From assembly GCA_036260935.1 (NCBI GenBank), contig DATALQ010000027.1, forward strand, positions 78,719 to 142,718: a stretch of 64,000 bases of DNA, given 5' to 3'. The notes under the pieces were generated by a model, which did not search any database, was not told the origin of the DNA, and saw only the letters and a program-made list of their open reading frames with translations. This DNA comes from JAEYOM01 sp036260935. Its GTDB lineage: Bacteria > Bacillota > Clostridia > Acetivibrionales > DTU013. A program made the translations under genes and the position numbers. This document shows positions 52,827 to 61,086 of the stretch, one piece after another; position 1 is the first letter of the stretch; each line of letters begins with the position of its first letter.

Positions 52827-54080
52827 ATGCAGTCAAACGATTACGGGTTTGATTTTGAACGCGCTAAGCACAGCGCTCAGGTCTACAGCCGTTCAACAGG
52901 CGTTGGATGTTTTGTCATAGACGATACGGGCAATACTGTTGGGGATGCCGGAAGGTGTTCTTTTTGCGAGACTGTCCGGCAGAAAGGCCAGGGGTGCCTG
53001 AACGCCCACTTGTATGGCAGTTACCAGGCTGAAAGGTTTGGGGGAAAATATATTTTCTTCTGCCATATGGGACTGGTTCACTGGGTATCGCCGTTGACTG
53101 AAAACGGGATCATGAAAGGCGCCATGCTCGGCGGCCCCGTAATGATGATGAAACCGGAGGAATTTCTGCTGGATGACCTGATTGATAATAACAAGCTTGA
53201 TGAAGCGACTGTAAAGGCATTGCACGATCATATCGATGAAGTGCCGATTACCAGCCCGGAAATCGTCGGCGACCTTTCCGAGTTATTATTTATGGTGGCT
53301 TCGCATATTTCAGGAGAAAGTGCTTCGGCATACCAGGACGGCAGGGATTACCAGGAACAGCAGTCCGAGATATCGGAGTATATCCGGTATATTAAGACAA
53401 TGGGTGGGGATGATACGGAAAATTACCCGGTGGATAAGGAGCGGGAGCTGCTTTCGCTCATATCGCTGGGAGACAAGGCCGGGTCTCGCAAAGTCCTGAA
53501 TGAAATTCTGGGACATATATTCTTCTCGACCGGCGGAAATTTTGAGGTCATCAAGGCGAGGATACTGGAGCTTGTCGTGCTGCTGTCAAGGGCAGCCCTG
53601 GAAGGCGGGGCTGATATTGAGCAGATTTTTGGCCTCAACTACAAGTACTTGACGCAGATACACGATTTCAAATCCGTAGATGAGTTGTCCTACTGGTTGT
53701 CGGGTATCATGGCGAGGTTCACGGACTGTGTATTCAACCTGACCAATGTCAAGCATATAGATGTGATTTACAAGGCTGTTGACTATATAAAGCGGAACTA
53801 TATGAAAAAGATCACGCTCGAAGAGGTAGCCTCGAACGTGAATTTGAGTGCTGCGTATTTCAGCGCGGTATTCAAGGAAGAAATGAAATGCAATTTCAAC
53901 AATTATGTAAATAAGATCAGGATCGAGATGAGCAAAAAGCTGGTGGCCGACAATACAATACCGCTTGTAGACGTTGCCAACCTTGTAGGCTATGAGGACC
54001 AGAGCTATTTCACCAAGGTTTTCAGGAACCAGGTTGGTATAAGCCCGGGAAGGTTCAGGGAAAGAAGAGGACAACAATAA
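52827..54080 (+). CDS. PocR-domain AraC-family regulator
   Basis: A 417-residue regulator. The N-terminal PocR domain (about 10-160) has FVIDDTGN, CSFCETVR and FFCHMGLVHWVSPL. A linker domain follows, then an AraC DNA-binding domain (about 310-415; KITLEEVASNVNLSAAYFSAVF and LVDVANLVGYEDQSYFTKVF). PocR was named from propanediol utilisation and often controls corrinoid-dependent methyltransferase genes. The gene lies 34 bases upstream of a corrinoid protein, in the same direction, which fits. The Cys residues may bind an iron or corrinoid-related cofactor. The ribosome site is weak. Confidence 0.9.
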   Translation: MQSNDYGFDFERAKHSAQVYSRSTGVGCFVIDDTGNTVGDAGRCSFCETVRQKGQGCLNAHLYGSYQAERFGGKYIFFCHMGLVHWVSPLTENGIMKGAMLGGPVMMMKPEEFLLDDLIDNNKLDEATVKALHDHIDEVPITSPEIVGDLSELLFMVASHISGESASAYQDGRDYQEQQSEISEYIRYIKTMGGDDTENYPVDKERELLSLISLGDKAGSRKVLNEILGHIFFSTGGNFEVIKARILELVVLLSRAALEGGADIEQIFGLNYKYLTQIHDFKSVDELSYWLSGIMARFTDCVFNLTNVKHIDVIYKAVDYIKRNYMKKITLEEVASNVNLSAAYFSAVFKEEMKCNFNNYVNKIRIEMSKKLVADNTIPLVDVANLVGYEDQSYFTKVFRNQVGISPGRFRERRGQQ

Positions 54081-54114
54081 AATTTATAAAATATAGCATC
54101 TCAGGAGGTTGGAT

Positions 54115-54753
54115 ATGGGAATACTCGAAGATATTTCGATGAATTTGCAGCAGGGAAAGGCAAAGGTAGTAAAGGAGCTGGTGCAGAAGGCGATAGACGA
54201 CGGCATGGCTGCAGAGACCATTCTCGATGGTGGTCTTTTGGCAGGTATGTCGATCATTGGAGCTAAATTCAAGAATAACGAAGTATACGTTCCAGAAGTA
54301 TTGATAGCTGCACGAGCGATGAACGCAGGCTCCGCTCTTCTTAAACCGCTGCTCATTTCAAGCGGCGTAAAAGCCAGGGGGAAGGTCGTTATAGGTACTG
54401 TAAAGGGCGATCTGCACGATATCGGTAAGAACCTGGTAAGAATGATGATGGAAGGTAAGGGACTTGAGGTCTATGATATGGGAGTAGACGTGCCTGCCGA
54501 TAAATTTGTGGAAAAGGCTAGCGAAGTAGGGGCACAGATAATAGCCTGCTCGGCTCTGCTCACCACTACGATGCCTGAAATTAAGACAGTAATCGACGCA
54601 ATAGAGAAAGCGGGCATGAGGGACAAAATTACCGTAATGATTGGCGGAGCGCCAGTTACAGATGCATTCTGCAAACAGGTCGGAGCCGACATATATACTC
54701 CGGACGCCGCCACAGCCGCCGATGAAGCTGCAAGGGTCTGCGCGATAGCGTGA
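54115..54753 (+). CDS. Corrinoid-binding methyltransferase subunit (MtaC/MttC-like)
   Basis: A 212-residue two-domain protein. The N-terminal helical domain (about 1-85) covers cobalamin as in methionine synthase. The C-terminal Rossmann domain has GTVKGDLHDIGKNLV (His near residue 106 is the cobalt ligand, in D-x-H-x-x-G), SALLTTTMPEIK and GGAPVTDAF. Such proteins carry methyl groups between a substrate methyltransferase and an acceptor enzyme. No substrate methyltransferase is adjacent; an MtaA-like protein lies at 61010. ATG 54115 has AGGAGG six bases before it; the frame opens at TTG 54109. Confidence 0.92.
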   Translation: MGILEDISMNLQQGKAKVVKELVQKAIDDGMAAETILDGGLLAGMSIIGAKFKNNEVYVPEVLIAARAMNAGSALLKPLLISSGVKARGKVVIGTVKGDLHDIGKNLVRMMMEGKGLEVYDMGVDVPADKFVEKASEVGAQIIACSALLTTTMPEIKTVIDAIEKAGMRDKITVMIGGAPVTDAFCKQVGADIYTPDAATAADEAARVCAIA

Positions 54754-54799
54754 CAGTCCGCACCGCAGGAATGCGGGCAGGACTTTACAGATCGGGTAC

Positions 54800-54852
54800 A
54801 AAGCCATGAAGGGGCCATGTTTGACCGGCTTTTCCATGGCTTTATTTTTTTA
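54800..54852 (+). terminator. Terminator after corrinoid protein
   Basis: AAAGCCATG pairs with CATGGCTTT across a 26-nt loop and is followed by ATTTTTTT. The U-tract is strong although the stem is only 9 bp. Confidence 0.75.
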
Positions 54853-54943
54853 CTGATTTCAGCCTCATTGAATTTTACATACCGGTCTGGTATAGTTCTT
54901 ATATACAATGGATAGGCTGAAAAAACGGCAAAGGAGTGTTGGT

Positions 54944-55213
54944 ATGAAAGCTGTAGTAACAGTGCTGGGCAAGGACAGGGTGGGTATTATAGCAGCTATC
55001 AGCAGGATACTGGCTGAAAGCAATGTTAACATACTTGATATAGCACAGACAACGATGCAGGATGTTTTTACGATGACTATGCTTACGGAAATAGGCAAGG
55101 CAAGCGTCGATTTCGATGTTTTGTCGGACAGGCTTGAAGCAGAGGGTAAAAACCTGGGGCTTTATGTGAAGATACAGCATGAGGATATATTCAATTCGAT
55201 GCACAGGATTTGA
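54944..55213 (+). CDS. ACT-domain protein, UPF0237 family
   Basis: An 89-residue protein that is a single ACT domain of the UPF0237 group: KAVVTVLGKDRVGIIAAISR at the start, then NILDIAQTTM and a LSDRLEAEGKNLGL C-terminal helix. ACT domains bind amino acids and regulate partner enzymes. ATG 54944 follows AAGGAG; the frame begins at 54908. It is followed 20 bases later by the UPF0210 gene. The pair is conserved together in many Firmicutes, so it is likely a regulatory subunit for it. Confidence 0.9.
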   Translation: MKAVVTVLGKDRVGIIAAISRILAESNVNILDIAQTTMQDVFTMTMLTEIGKASVDFDVLSDRLEAEGKNLGLYVKIQHEDIFNSMHRI

Positions 55214-55233
55214 GAAGGGGGCCCAGGGATAAA

Positions 55234-56592
55234 ATGCTTTCAAAATATGAGATACTGGAAACACATAAAATGATAAATGAAGAGAACCTTGATATCAGGA
55301 CGATAACAATGGGGATATCTCTTCTGGACTGCTGCGACCCGGACGGGGAGGCTTGCAGGCGAAAAATCTACGATAAAGTCACAGGTTATGCGAAGGATCT
55401 CGTAAAGGTAGGCCGTGACATTGAAAAGGAATTTGGCATACCGATAATAAATAAGAGGATAGCGGTTACTCCGATAGCATTGGTGGCCGGGAGCTGCGGC
55501 GATGAGGATTATGTCAGGTTTGCATATACGCTCGACAAGATAGCCGATGAGCTTGGAATCGACTTTATAGGCGGTTTTTCCGCATTGGTCCACAAGGGTT
55601 ATACGTCTGGAGACAGAAAACTGATAGAGTCGATACCGGAAGCGCTTGCAGGCACAAAAAAGGTATGCTCGTCAGTTAATGTAGCCACGACTAAAAGCGG
55701 TATAAACATGGATGCAGTACGGCAAATGGGCAGAGTCATAAAGCGTGCGGCCGAACTCACCGCAAACGAGGGTGGGATGGCTTGTGCAAAGCTTGTAGTA
55801 TTCGCGAATGCACCCGAAGATAACCCGTTTATGGCCGGAGCCTTCCATGGGGTGGGCGAGCCCGACTGCGAGATCAATGTCGGTGTCAGCGGCCCCGGTG
55901 TTGTCAAATGTGCACTGGAGAAGGTAAAAGGAGCCGATTTCAGTACTGTTGCCGAAGTAATCAAAAAAACGGCTTTTAAAATAACCAGGATGGGTCAGCT
56001 TGTGGCTCAGGAGGCGTCACGCCGTCTGAAGGTGCCCTTCGGCATTGTCGACCTGTCGCTGGCCCCTACGCCCGCAGTCGGGGACAGTGTAGCGCAGATA
56101 CTCGAGGAGATGGGCCTTGAAAGGTGTGGCACGCATGGTACAATTGCAGCGCTTGCACTACTGAATGATGCAGTCAAAAAGGGCGGCATCATGGCATCTT
56201 CAAGTGTCGGTGGCTTAAGCGGGGCGTTCATACCCGTCAGCGAAGATGCAGGTATGATAGAGGCGGTACAGATGGGTGCGCTGTCCATAGAGAAGCTTGA
56301 AGCCATGACATGCGTATGCTCCGTAGGACTCGATATGATAGCCGTCCCGGGCGACACTACAGCTGAGACTATTTCGGCGATAATAGCCGACGAGACTGCC
56401 ATTGGAGTCGTCAACAACAAAACGACTGCTGTCAGGATCATACCGGCGCCTGGAAAGGTTGCGGGGGATGTGGTGGAATTCGGCGGACTTCTTGGAAGAG
56501 GTCCCGTGATGACGCTCAACAAGTTTTCGAGCAATGAGTTCGTAAACAGGGGAGGACGCATTCCGGCCCCGATTATCAGCCTGAGGAACTAA
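55234..56592 (+). CDS. UPF0210 (DUF711/PFL-family) protein
   Basis: A 452-residue protein of the usual UPF0210 length. It has conserved Gly-rich and charged blocks, for example ALVAGSCGDEDYVRFAYTL near residue 82 and GGLSGAFIPVSEDAGMIEA near 328. Structures of the family show a glycyl-radical-enzyme-like barrel (PFL-like), but no glycyl-radical site is apparent and the activity is unknown. ATG 55234 follows AGAAGGGGG and gives the standard start. It is co-transcribed with the ACT gene. Right after its stop begins a 199-bp foldback sequence. Confidence 0.9.
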   Translation: MLSKYEILETHKMINEENLDIRTITMGISLLDCCDPDGEACRRKIYDKVTGYAKDLVKVGRDIEKEFGIPIINKRIAVTPIALVAGSCGDEDYVRFAYTLDKIADELGIDFIGGFSALVHKGYTSGDRKLIESIPEALAGTKKVCSSVNVATTKSGINMDAVRQMGRVIKRAAELTANEGGMACAKLVVFANAPEDNPFMAGAFHGVGEPDCEINVGVSGPGVVKCALEKVKGADFSTVAEVIKKTAFKITRMGQLVAQEASRRLKVPFGIVDLSLAPTPAVGDSVAQILEEMGLERCGTHGTIAALALLNDAVKKGGIMASSSVGGLSGAFIPVSEDAGMIEAVQMGALSIEKLEAMTCVCSVGLDMIAVPGDTTAETISAIIADETAIGVVNNKTTAVRIIPAPGKVAGDVVEFGGLLGRGPVMTLNKFSSNEFVNRGGRIPAPIISLRN

Positions 56593-56593
56593 T

Positions 56594-56792
56594 GTTGAGC
56601 CGGTTGATATTATTGCGGAGAACATGCTCCGAACCAAAGAGCCTGTAAATGAAAGCTCGGAGCAAAATCAAACGTGCCTCGCCCATGGGCCGCGGTTACT
56701 CGGGCAGGACGTGATTTTGCCTTGTATTTGCTTTATTAACAGGCTCTATTGTTTCTGCGCATATGTTCTCGCAATAAACCAATCGGCTCAAC
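56594..56792. repeat. 199-bp imperfect foldback (long inverted repeat)
   Basis: The sequence from GTTGAGCCG (56594) to CGGCTCAAC (56792) is an imperfect palindrome along its whole length. Matching blocks in the arms are GTTGAGCC(G/A), TTATTGCG, AGAACAT, AGAGCCTGT, GCAAAATCA and ACGT. It meets at a GC-rich centre near 56690. It begins two bases after the UPF0210 stop and ends 40 bases before the glpQ-like promoter. It could be a MITE-like mobile sequence or a large structured RNA or attenuator. No target-site duplication is clear. Confidence 0.7.
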
Positions 56793-56828
56793 TTACATAT
56801 TCTTTAAAATGAATTCACTTTCAGTTTC

Positions 56829-56837
56829 TGGTATAAT
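56829..56837 (+). promoter_or_regulatory. Extended -10 promoter of GDPD gene
   Basis: TGGTATAAT (56829-56837) is an extended -10. The ATG of the next gene is at 56843, five bases after it, so the transcript may begin at or next to the start codon. Confidence 0.5.
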
Positions 56838-56842
56838 ATAAG

Positions 56843-57619
56843 ATGATATCGGATCATAGAAAGGGGTTGAGCCGCATCGTAAAGCCTATCATAATCGCGC
56901 ACAGGGGAGCATCGAAACTGGCTCCCGAAAATACGATGGCATCGTTCAAAAAAGCGCTTCAGCTTGGAACCGGAGGGATTGAGCTGGATGTGCATCTCAG
57001 TTCTGATGGACATCTCATGGTTACGCATGACGAACAGCTTGAACGAACCAGCAACGGCCACGGCCTTCTGAAGACGAAAACCTTTGCAGAGCTCAGGGAG
57101 CTGGACTTCGGTTCATGGTTTTCTCCGGAGTTCAGGGATGAAAAGATACCCGAATTGAAAGAGGTGCTGGAACTCATTTCAGGCTGGGATGGCTTACTTA
57201 ATATTGAAATCAAGAACGGCCCGGTTTTTTATCCTGGGATAGAACAGGCCATCTCAGATATTCTGAAGAATTACGACCGCGTAAAATATACTATCATATC
57301 CTCGTTCAACCACTACAGCCTGGTGGAGATCAAGAGGATAAACCCGGCCATAAGGACGGCGCCTTTGTACATGGCGGGGCTGTACGAACCGTGGGAATAT
57401 GCAAAAAGGCTTGGCGCCTGTGCTATTCACCCGCTGTTTTACAATATCGTGCCGGAAGTAATGAAGGGCTGCAAGCTGAACGGCATAATGGTGAATCCGT
57501 ATACGGTCGATCAGCCGGATTATATAAAGGCGATGGCGGCTGCCGGTGTCGATGGAATCATAACAAACGTACCAGATGTCGCTTTGAAGATAATAAGGGA
57601 AATGGGAGGCGTGTCATGA
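56843..57619 (+). CDS. Glycerophosphodiester phosphodiesterase (GDPD)
   Basis: A 258-residue cytoplasmic GDPD-family TIM barrel. The catalytic HRGAS...APENT (near residues 20-30), the metal ligands in GGIELDVHLSSDGHLMVTHDE (near 45-64) and NIEIKN (near 119) are all present. It cleaves glycerophosphodiesters to glycerol 3-phosphate and alcohol. There is no signal peptide. The ATG has no Shine-Dalgarno site and may be leaderless. An AAAGGGG at 56860 precedes no suitable ATG or GTG. It overlaps the next (MFS) gene by ATGA at 57616-57619, so these are coupled. Confidence 0.9.
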   Translation: MISDHRKGLSRIVKPIIIAHRGASKLAPENTMASFKKALQLGTGGIELDVHLSSDGHLMVTHDEQLERTSNGHGLLKTKTFAELRELDFGSWFSPEFRDEKIPELKEVLELISGWDGLLNIEIKNGPVFYPGIEQAISDILKNYDRVKYTIISSFNHYSLVEIKRINPAIRTAPLYMAGLYEPWEYAKRLGACAIHPLFYNIVPEVMKGCKLNGIMVNPYTVDQPDYIKAMAAAGVDGIITNVPDVALKIIREMGGVS

Positions 57620-58863
57620 AACTCAACTATAAACAGACAATGTTGATCGGGCTGGGCTTCTTTACCGTGAGTATCGTATGGGGAATTTACAACATCGCCA
57701 TGCCCCTGTATCTGAAGGATCTTGGGTTGTCCGGCGTAGCAGTGGGCTCTGTAATGACCATAGACAACATCTTTGCAGTGATTTTCCTCCCGATCTTCGG
57801 AGCCTTGAGCGACAGGACAAAGACCAGATACGGCAGGAGGATGCCGTACCTGCTTGTAGGTATCCCGCTTTCTGCGCTGGCATTCATTCTGATACCGGTT
57901 GCGCGTGCAGGCCTGATTACACTGATGATCACGGTTATTGCCATGAACTTCTTCATGAGCATATACAGGGCGCCTACGGTTGCTCTAATGCCGGACTTTA
58001 CTCCAAGGCCTCTTCGCAGCAAGGCTAACGGTATCATAAACTTCATGGGTGGCATCGGTGCCGTAATAGCGTTCCTCATCGGAGGTCTCCTGTTTAATGT
58101 GAATGAATTCCTGCCGTTCTCGGTAGGTTCTATAATAATGATATTTACGATTATCATGATGTACCTGCTCATCCATGAACCTGAGGAGTTGCAGGACGAC
58201 AAGCCCGCCACCGATGAAGGAAAGCCCGTTGATAAAGACCTTTCGCAGACGGGAGAAAGACTGAGCCTGATATTCCTGCTGCTGGCCATATTCTTCTGGT
58301 TCACCGGCTACAATGCCGTAGAAACCTTTTTCTCTACATACGGCGACGTTGTACTGCATATCGATAAGAGCCAGTCATCCTACATGCTGGCTGTTTTCTC
58401 GGGCTTTCTCGTTCTGTTTTCAATACCGTCGGGCTTCCTTGCTACGAAGATCGGCAGGAAAAAAACTATTCTAACAGGAATAACAGTACTGTTCCTTGTG
58501 TTTCTGACTATCAATTTTATACCGGGTACCAACCGGATAATGATGTATGTGCTCCTGGCGGTAGGCGGCATAAGCTGGGCGCTTATCAACATCAATTCCT
58601 ATCCAATGGTGGTTGAGATGACTTCGAACAAGGGTATCGGCAAATATACAGGTTACTATTACTTCTTCTCGATGATGGCAGCGATCATAAGTCCGATTCT
58701 GTTCGGTTACATAAAAGATATCATAGGAGACAGCTTCCTGTTCATGTACTCGAGTATATCGATGGTAATAGCCTTCTTCTTCATGATGCTGGTAAAGCAT
58801 GGAGAAGCGAAACCGGTTGCCAGATCGGCTTTTGAAGGAATAGAGCATATGGAGACCAAATAA
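57616..58863 (+). CDS. MFS transporter, GPH/sucrose-carrier-like
   Basis: A 415-residue permease with 12 helices. The segment SDRTKTRYGRRMPYLLVG (near residue 66) and the FTPRPLRSKANGIINF loop (near 134) are typical of the sugar-carrier MFS group (SUC/GPH-like). The substrate is not known; being coupled with GDPD it may import a glycerophospho-alcohol or a sugar. The start ATG overlaps the GDPD stop (ATGA). A longer frame open to 57391 is rejected because it would overlap GDPD. The GNAT gene begins at its stop (TAATG at 58861). Confidence 0.87.
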   Translation: MKLNYKQTMLIGLGFFTVSIVWGIYNIAMPLYLKDLGLSGVAVGSVMTIDNIFAVIFLPIFGALSDRTKTRYGRRMPYLLVGIPLSALAFILIPVARAGLITLMITVIAMNFFMSIYRAPTVALMPDFTPRPLRSKANGIINFMGGIGAVIAFLIGGLLFNVNEFLPFSVGSIIMIFTIIMMYLLIHEPEELQDDKPATDEGKPVDKDLSQTGERLSLIFLLLAIFFWFTGYNAVETFFSTYGDVVLHIDKSQSSYMLAVFSGFLVLFSIPSGFLATKIGRKKTILTGITVLFLVFLTINFIPGTNRIMMYVLLAVGGISWALININSYPMVVEMTSNKGIGKYTGYYYFFSMMAAIISPILFGYIKDIIGDSFLFMYSSISMVIAFFFMMLVKHGEAKPVARSAFEGIEHMETK

Positions 58864-59744
58864 TGAGAGAGAATATCACAGGAAGGCAGACACTGAATAA
58901 AAGCGAACTTGAGGCTATACGGGAGCTTGCGGATTTCTGTGACAAGCACGATGGCATAAGGCTTAAATTGAACTGGGATATGCTGATAAGCAGACAGCCC
59001 GGAAATACCGACGATTTTTTGTGCTTCGATGAAACGGGAAGACTGGACGGGTATCTGGCAATTTATTGCTTCGGAATGCCGGAGGCCGAGATCAGCGGGA
59101 TGGTCCGCCCATCCTGCAGAAGAAACGGAATATTTTCAAAGCTGCTTGCTCAAGCCGTAGATGAATGTCGTAGAAGGTCCGTCAAAAGCATCCTTTTTAT
59201 TAATAGCAGAAACTCCGATTCAGCTATCGCATTTGCAAAGGCAAAAGGTACGACTTACGATCATTCCGAACATAGAATGGAGCTTCCCGGCAGCATGAAT
59301 CCAATAACCGTCAAATATCCCATCAGGCTCAGAAAAGCCGATGCCTCCGATATTGACATGCTGACAAGGTTGAATGCCTTATGCTTCGATGTTTCCGAGG
59401 ACGAGTCGAGGTCGCACATGTTGGAAATCATAAGCGAAATGGGTAAGGGAACCGATCCTGCAGAGGTTTATATTTCGGTATTTGACGATAGTGATATCGG
59501 GATGTTGAGGCTTAACTGGGAAAACGACGAACTTATGATATACGGCTTCGGATTACTGCCAGAATATCGGGGGAAGGGCCTCGGTAGGGCGACTCTTGGT
59601 ACGGCCGTCAATCTTTCACTGACGCGCAAACCTTCTCATGTCGGGCTGGAGGTTGACTGCTTCAACGACACGGCGCTATCACTATACAAGTCGTGCGGCT
59701 TCAGTACGATCGCTACCTATGATTATTACAGGCTGGCAATATAG
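58863..59744 (+). CDS. Tandem GNAT-domain acetyltransferase
   Basis: A 293-residue protein with two GNAT folds. The first (about 1-140) has PSCRRNGIFSKLL (motif A, near 80). The second (about 150-293) has GLLPEYRGKGLGRATL (near 235) and a C-terminal CFNDTALSLYKSCGF. Only the second has the full R/Q-x-x-G-x-G/A pattern. Double GNATs are known among aminoglycoside and mycothiol-type acetyltransferases, but the substrate here is unknown. It starts at the stop codon of the MFS gene, so it is the third gene of this coupled operon. Confidence 0.85.
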   Translation: MRENITGRQTLNKSELEAIRELADFCDKHDGIRLKLNWDMLISRQPGNTDDFLCFDETGRLDGYLAIYCFGMPEAEISGMVRPSCRRNGIFSKLLAQAVDECRRRSVKSILFINSRNSDSAIAFAKAKGTTYDHSEHRMELPGSMNPITVKYPIRLRKADASDIDMLTRLNALCFDVSEDESRSHMLEIISEMGKGTDPAEVYISVFDDSDIGMLRLNWENDELMIYGFGLLPEYRGKGLGRATLGTAVNLSLTRKPSHVGLEVDCFNDTALSLYKSCGFSTIATYDYYRLAI

Positions 59745-59843
59745 TAAAGAAAAACAGTATTTGACGGAATCGGCTCAGGTATCGCTTGAATGCCACAGCG
59801 CACTTAAATTTTGCAGTTACAAATTCGGGGGGCTTAATCTTGT

Positions 59844-60404
59844 ATGCTTGGTTGGTCGGAGTTTGAAGAAAAATGCAGTATGTGTATGCAATGCGATCTT
59901 GGAAAAACCAGGACCAATATCGTAATTGAGCGAGGCTCCAGAACCGCACCGCTTATGTTTGTCGGAGAGGGCCCCGGCGAACAGGAGGACAGGCAGGGAA
60001 AGCCGTTCGTAGGCGCTGCCGGGCAATTGCTGGACCTTTTGCTATCGGCTTTGGCGTTCAAAGAAGATGAATACTACATCTGTAACATCGTAAAATGCCG
60101 TCCTCCGGGAAACAGAGTTCCGACAGACGACGAAGCGGAGAACTGCCTTCCATGGCTTAGGAACCAGGTAACGCTTGTAAAGCCGGAAATAATTGTCTGC
60201 CTTGGTTCAACCGCAATGAAATATATCGTCGACAAGAACGCCCGCATAACTCAAACCAGGGGCCAGTGGATCGACCGGAAGGGCTTCTGGATCATGCCCA
60301 CATTCCACCCTGCCGCATTGCTTAGGGATACGACAAAGAAGGCTCTGCTCTTCGAAGATATGAAAAGTGTCAGACAAAAGCTGAATGAACTGCAGGGGGA
60401 GTGA
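59844..60404 (+). CDS. Uracil-DNA glycosylase, family 4 (Fe-S)
   Basis: A 186-residue enzyme (EC 3.2.2.27) that removes uracil from DNA. The [4Fe-4S] ligands are in CSMC (residues 11-14), KCRPP (near 84) and NCLPW (near 100). Motif 1 is GEGPGEQEDRQG (near 41) and motif 3 is HPAALLR (near 151). GGGGGG lies 11 bases upstream of the ATG. A second glycosylase-like gene follows 55 bases later in the same direction. Together they may cover different lesions. Confidence 0.93.
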   Translation: MLGWSEFEEKCSMCMQCDLGKTRTNIVIERGSRTAPLMFVGEGPGEQEDRQGKPFVGAAGQLLDLLLSALAFKEDEYYICNIVKCRPPGNRVPTDDEAENCLPWLRNQVTLVKPEIIVCLGSTAMKYIVDKNARITQTRGQWIDRKGFWIMPTFHPAALLRDTTKKALLFEDMKSVRQKLNELQGE

Positions 60405-60459
60405 ACCATCGAAAGCTGGATGCATTTACCTTGTGAAACTTTAAAACTGGGGAGATCAA

Positions 60460-61086
60460 ATGACAGATTGGAATGATGTAAAAAAGCCGGATCAGTCCGA
60501 ATCAATGATAAAGGCCATGATTGAGGCCATTTACAGCGAATATGAAGAAAGGTTTTCAGACTGTGAATTTGTTTTCGGATGCGGCCCGGTGAGACCGAGG
60601 CTGCTTTTAATAGGCGAAGCCCCCGGACGTGAAGAGGTGAAGCTGGCGAGGCCTTTTTCCGGCCCTGCCGGTAAAAATCTCGACGAATTCCTGGAACTGG
60701 CGGGCATTAGCAGAGACGATATCTACATTACGAATGCGATCAAATACAGACTTTCGAAGGTGAATCCCAAAACAGGCAAGCTTTCCAACAGGCCTGCAGC
60801 CAGGGAAGAGATCCTTTCAAGCCGGTCATACCTGCTTAGGGAAATCGAGATGCTCTGCCCATACTGCATAGCGACGCTTGGAAATGTCCCTCTGAGGGCA
60901 GTATTGGGTGATTTTTCAGCCAATATAGGGGAAAGCCACGGAAAGCCTGTAGAAATAAAAGCCGGGGAGCAGGAATGCCTGCTTTTCCCCCTGTATCACC
61001 CGGCCAGTGTTATCTATAACCGCAGTCTGAAGGAAATCTGCCGTGAAGACATATTGAAGCTGCGTGAGATTGTGAATCAGGAGTGA
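60460..61086 (+). CDS. Uracil-DNA glycosylase-superfamily protein lacking Fe-S cysteines
   Basis: A 208-residue protein with the UDG fold: GEAPGREEVKLARPFSGPAG (motif 1, near residue 50) and YHPASVIYNR (motif 3, near 180). The N-terminal Cys-x2-Cys pair and the Lys-Cys-Arg-Pro-Pro site of family 4 are replaced (NAIKYRLSKVNPKTGK), so an Fe-S cluster is not expected. It may be a distinct UDG subgroup with another substrate. CTGGGGAG precedes the ATG. The last 77 bases overlap the opposite-strand UroD-like gene. Confidence 0.88.
   Translation: MTDWNDVKKPDQSESMIKAMIEAIYSEYEERFSDCEFVFGCGPVRPRLLLIGEAPGREEVKLARPFSGPAGKNLDEFLELAGISRDDIYITNAIKYRLSKVNPKTGKLSNRPAAREEILSSRSYLLREIEMLCPYCIATLGNVPLRAVLGDFSANIGESHGKPVEIKAGEQECLLFPLYHPASVIYNRSLKEICREDILKLREIVNQE

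Noticed and set aside
53586..54077. 163-codon minus-strand frame under the PocR regulator
   Set aside because: Shadow of the AraC DNA-binding domain coding strand; no start signal.
57391..57615. Upstream extension of the GPH-like MFS gene
   Set aside because: It would overlap GDPD by 225 bases; the ATG at 57616 with the ATGA overlap gives a normal transporter N-terminus.
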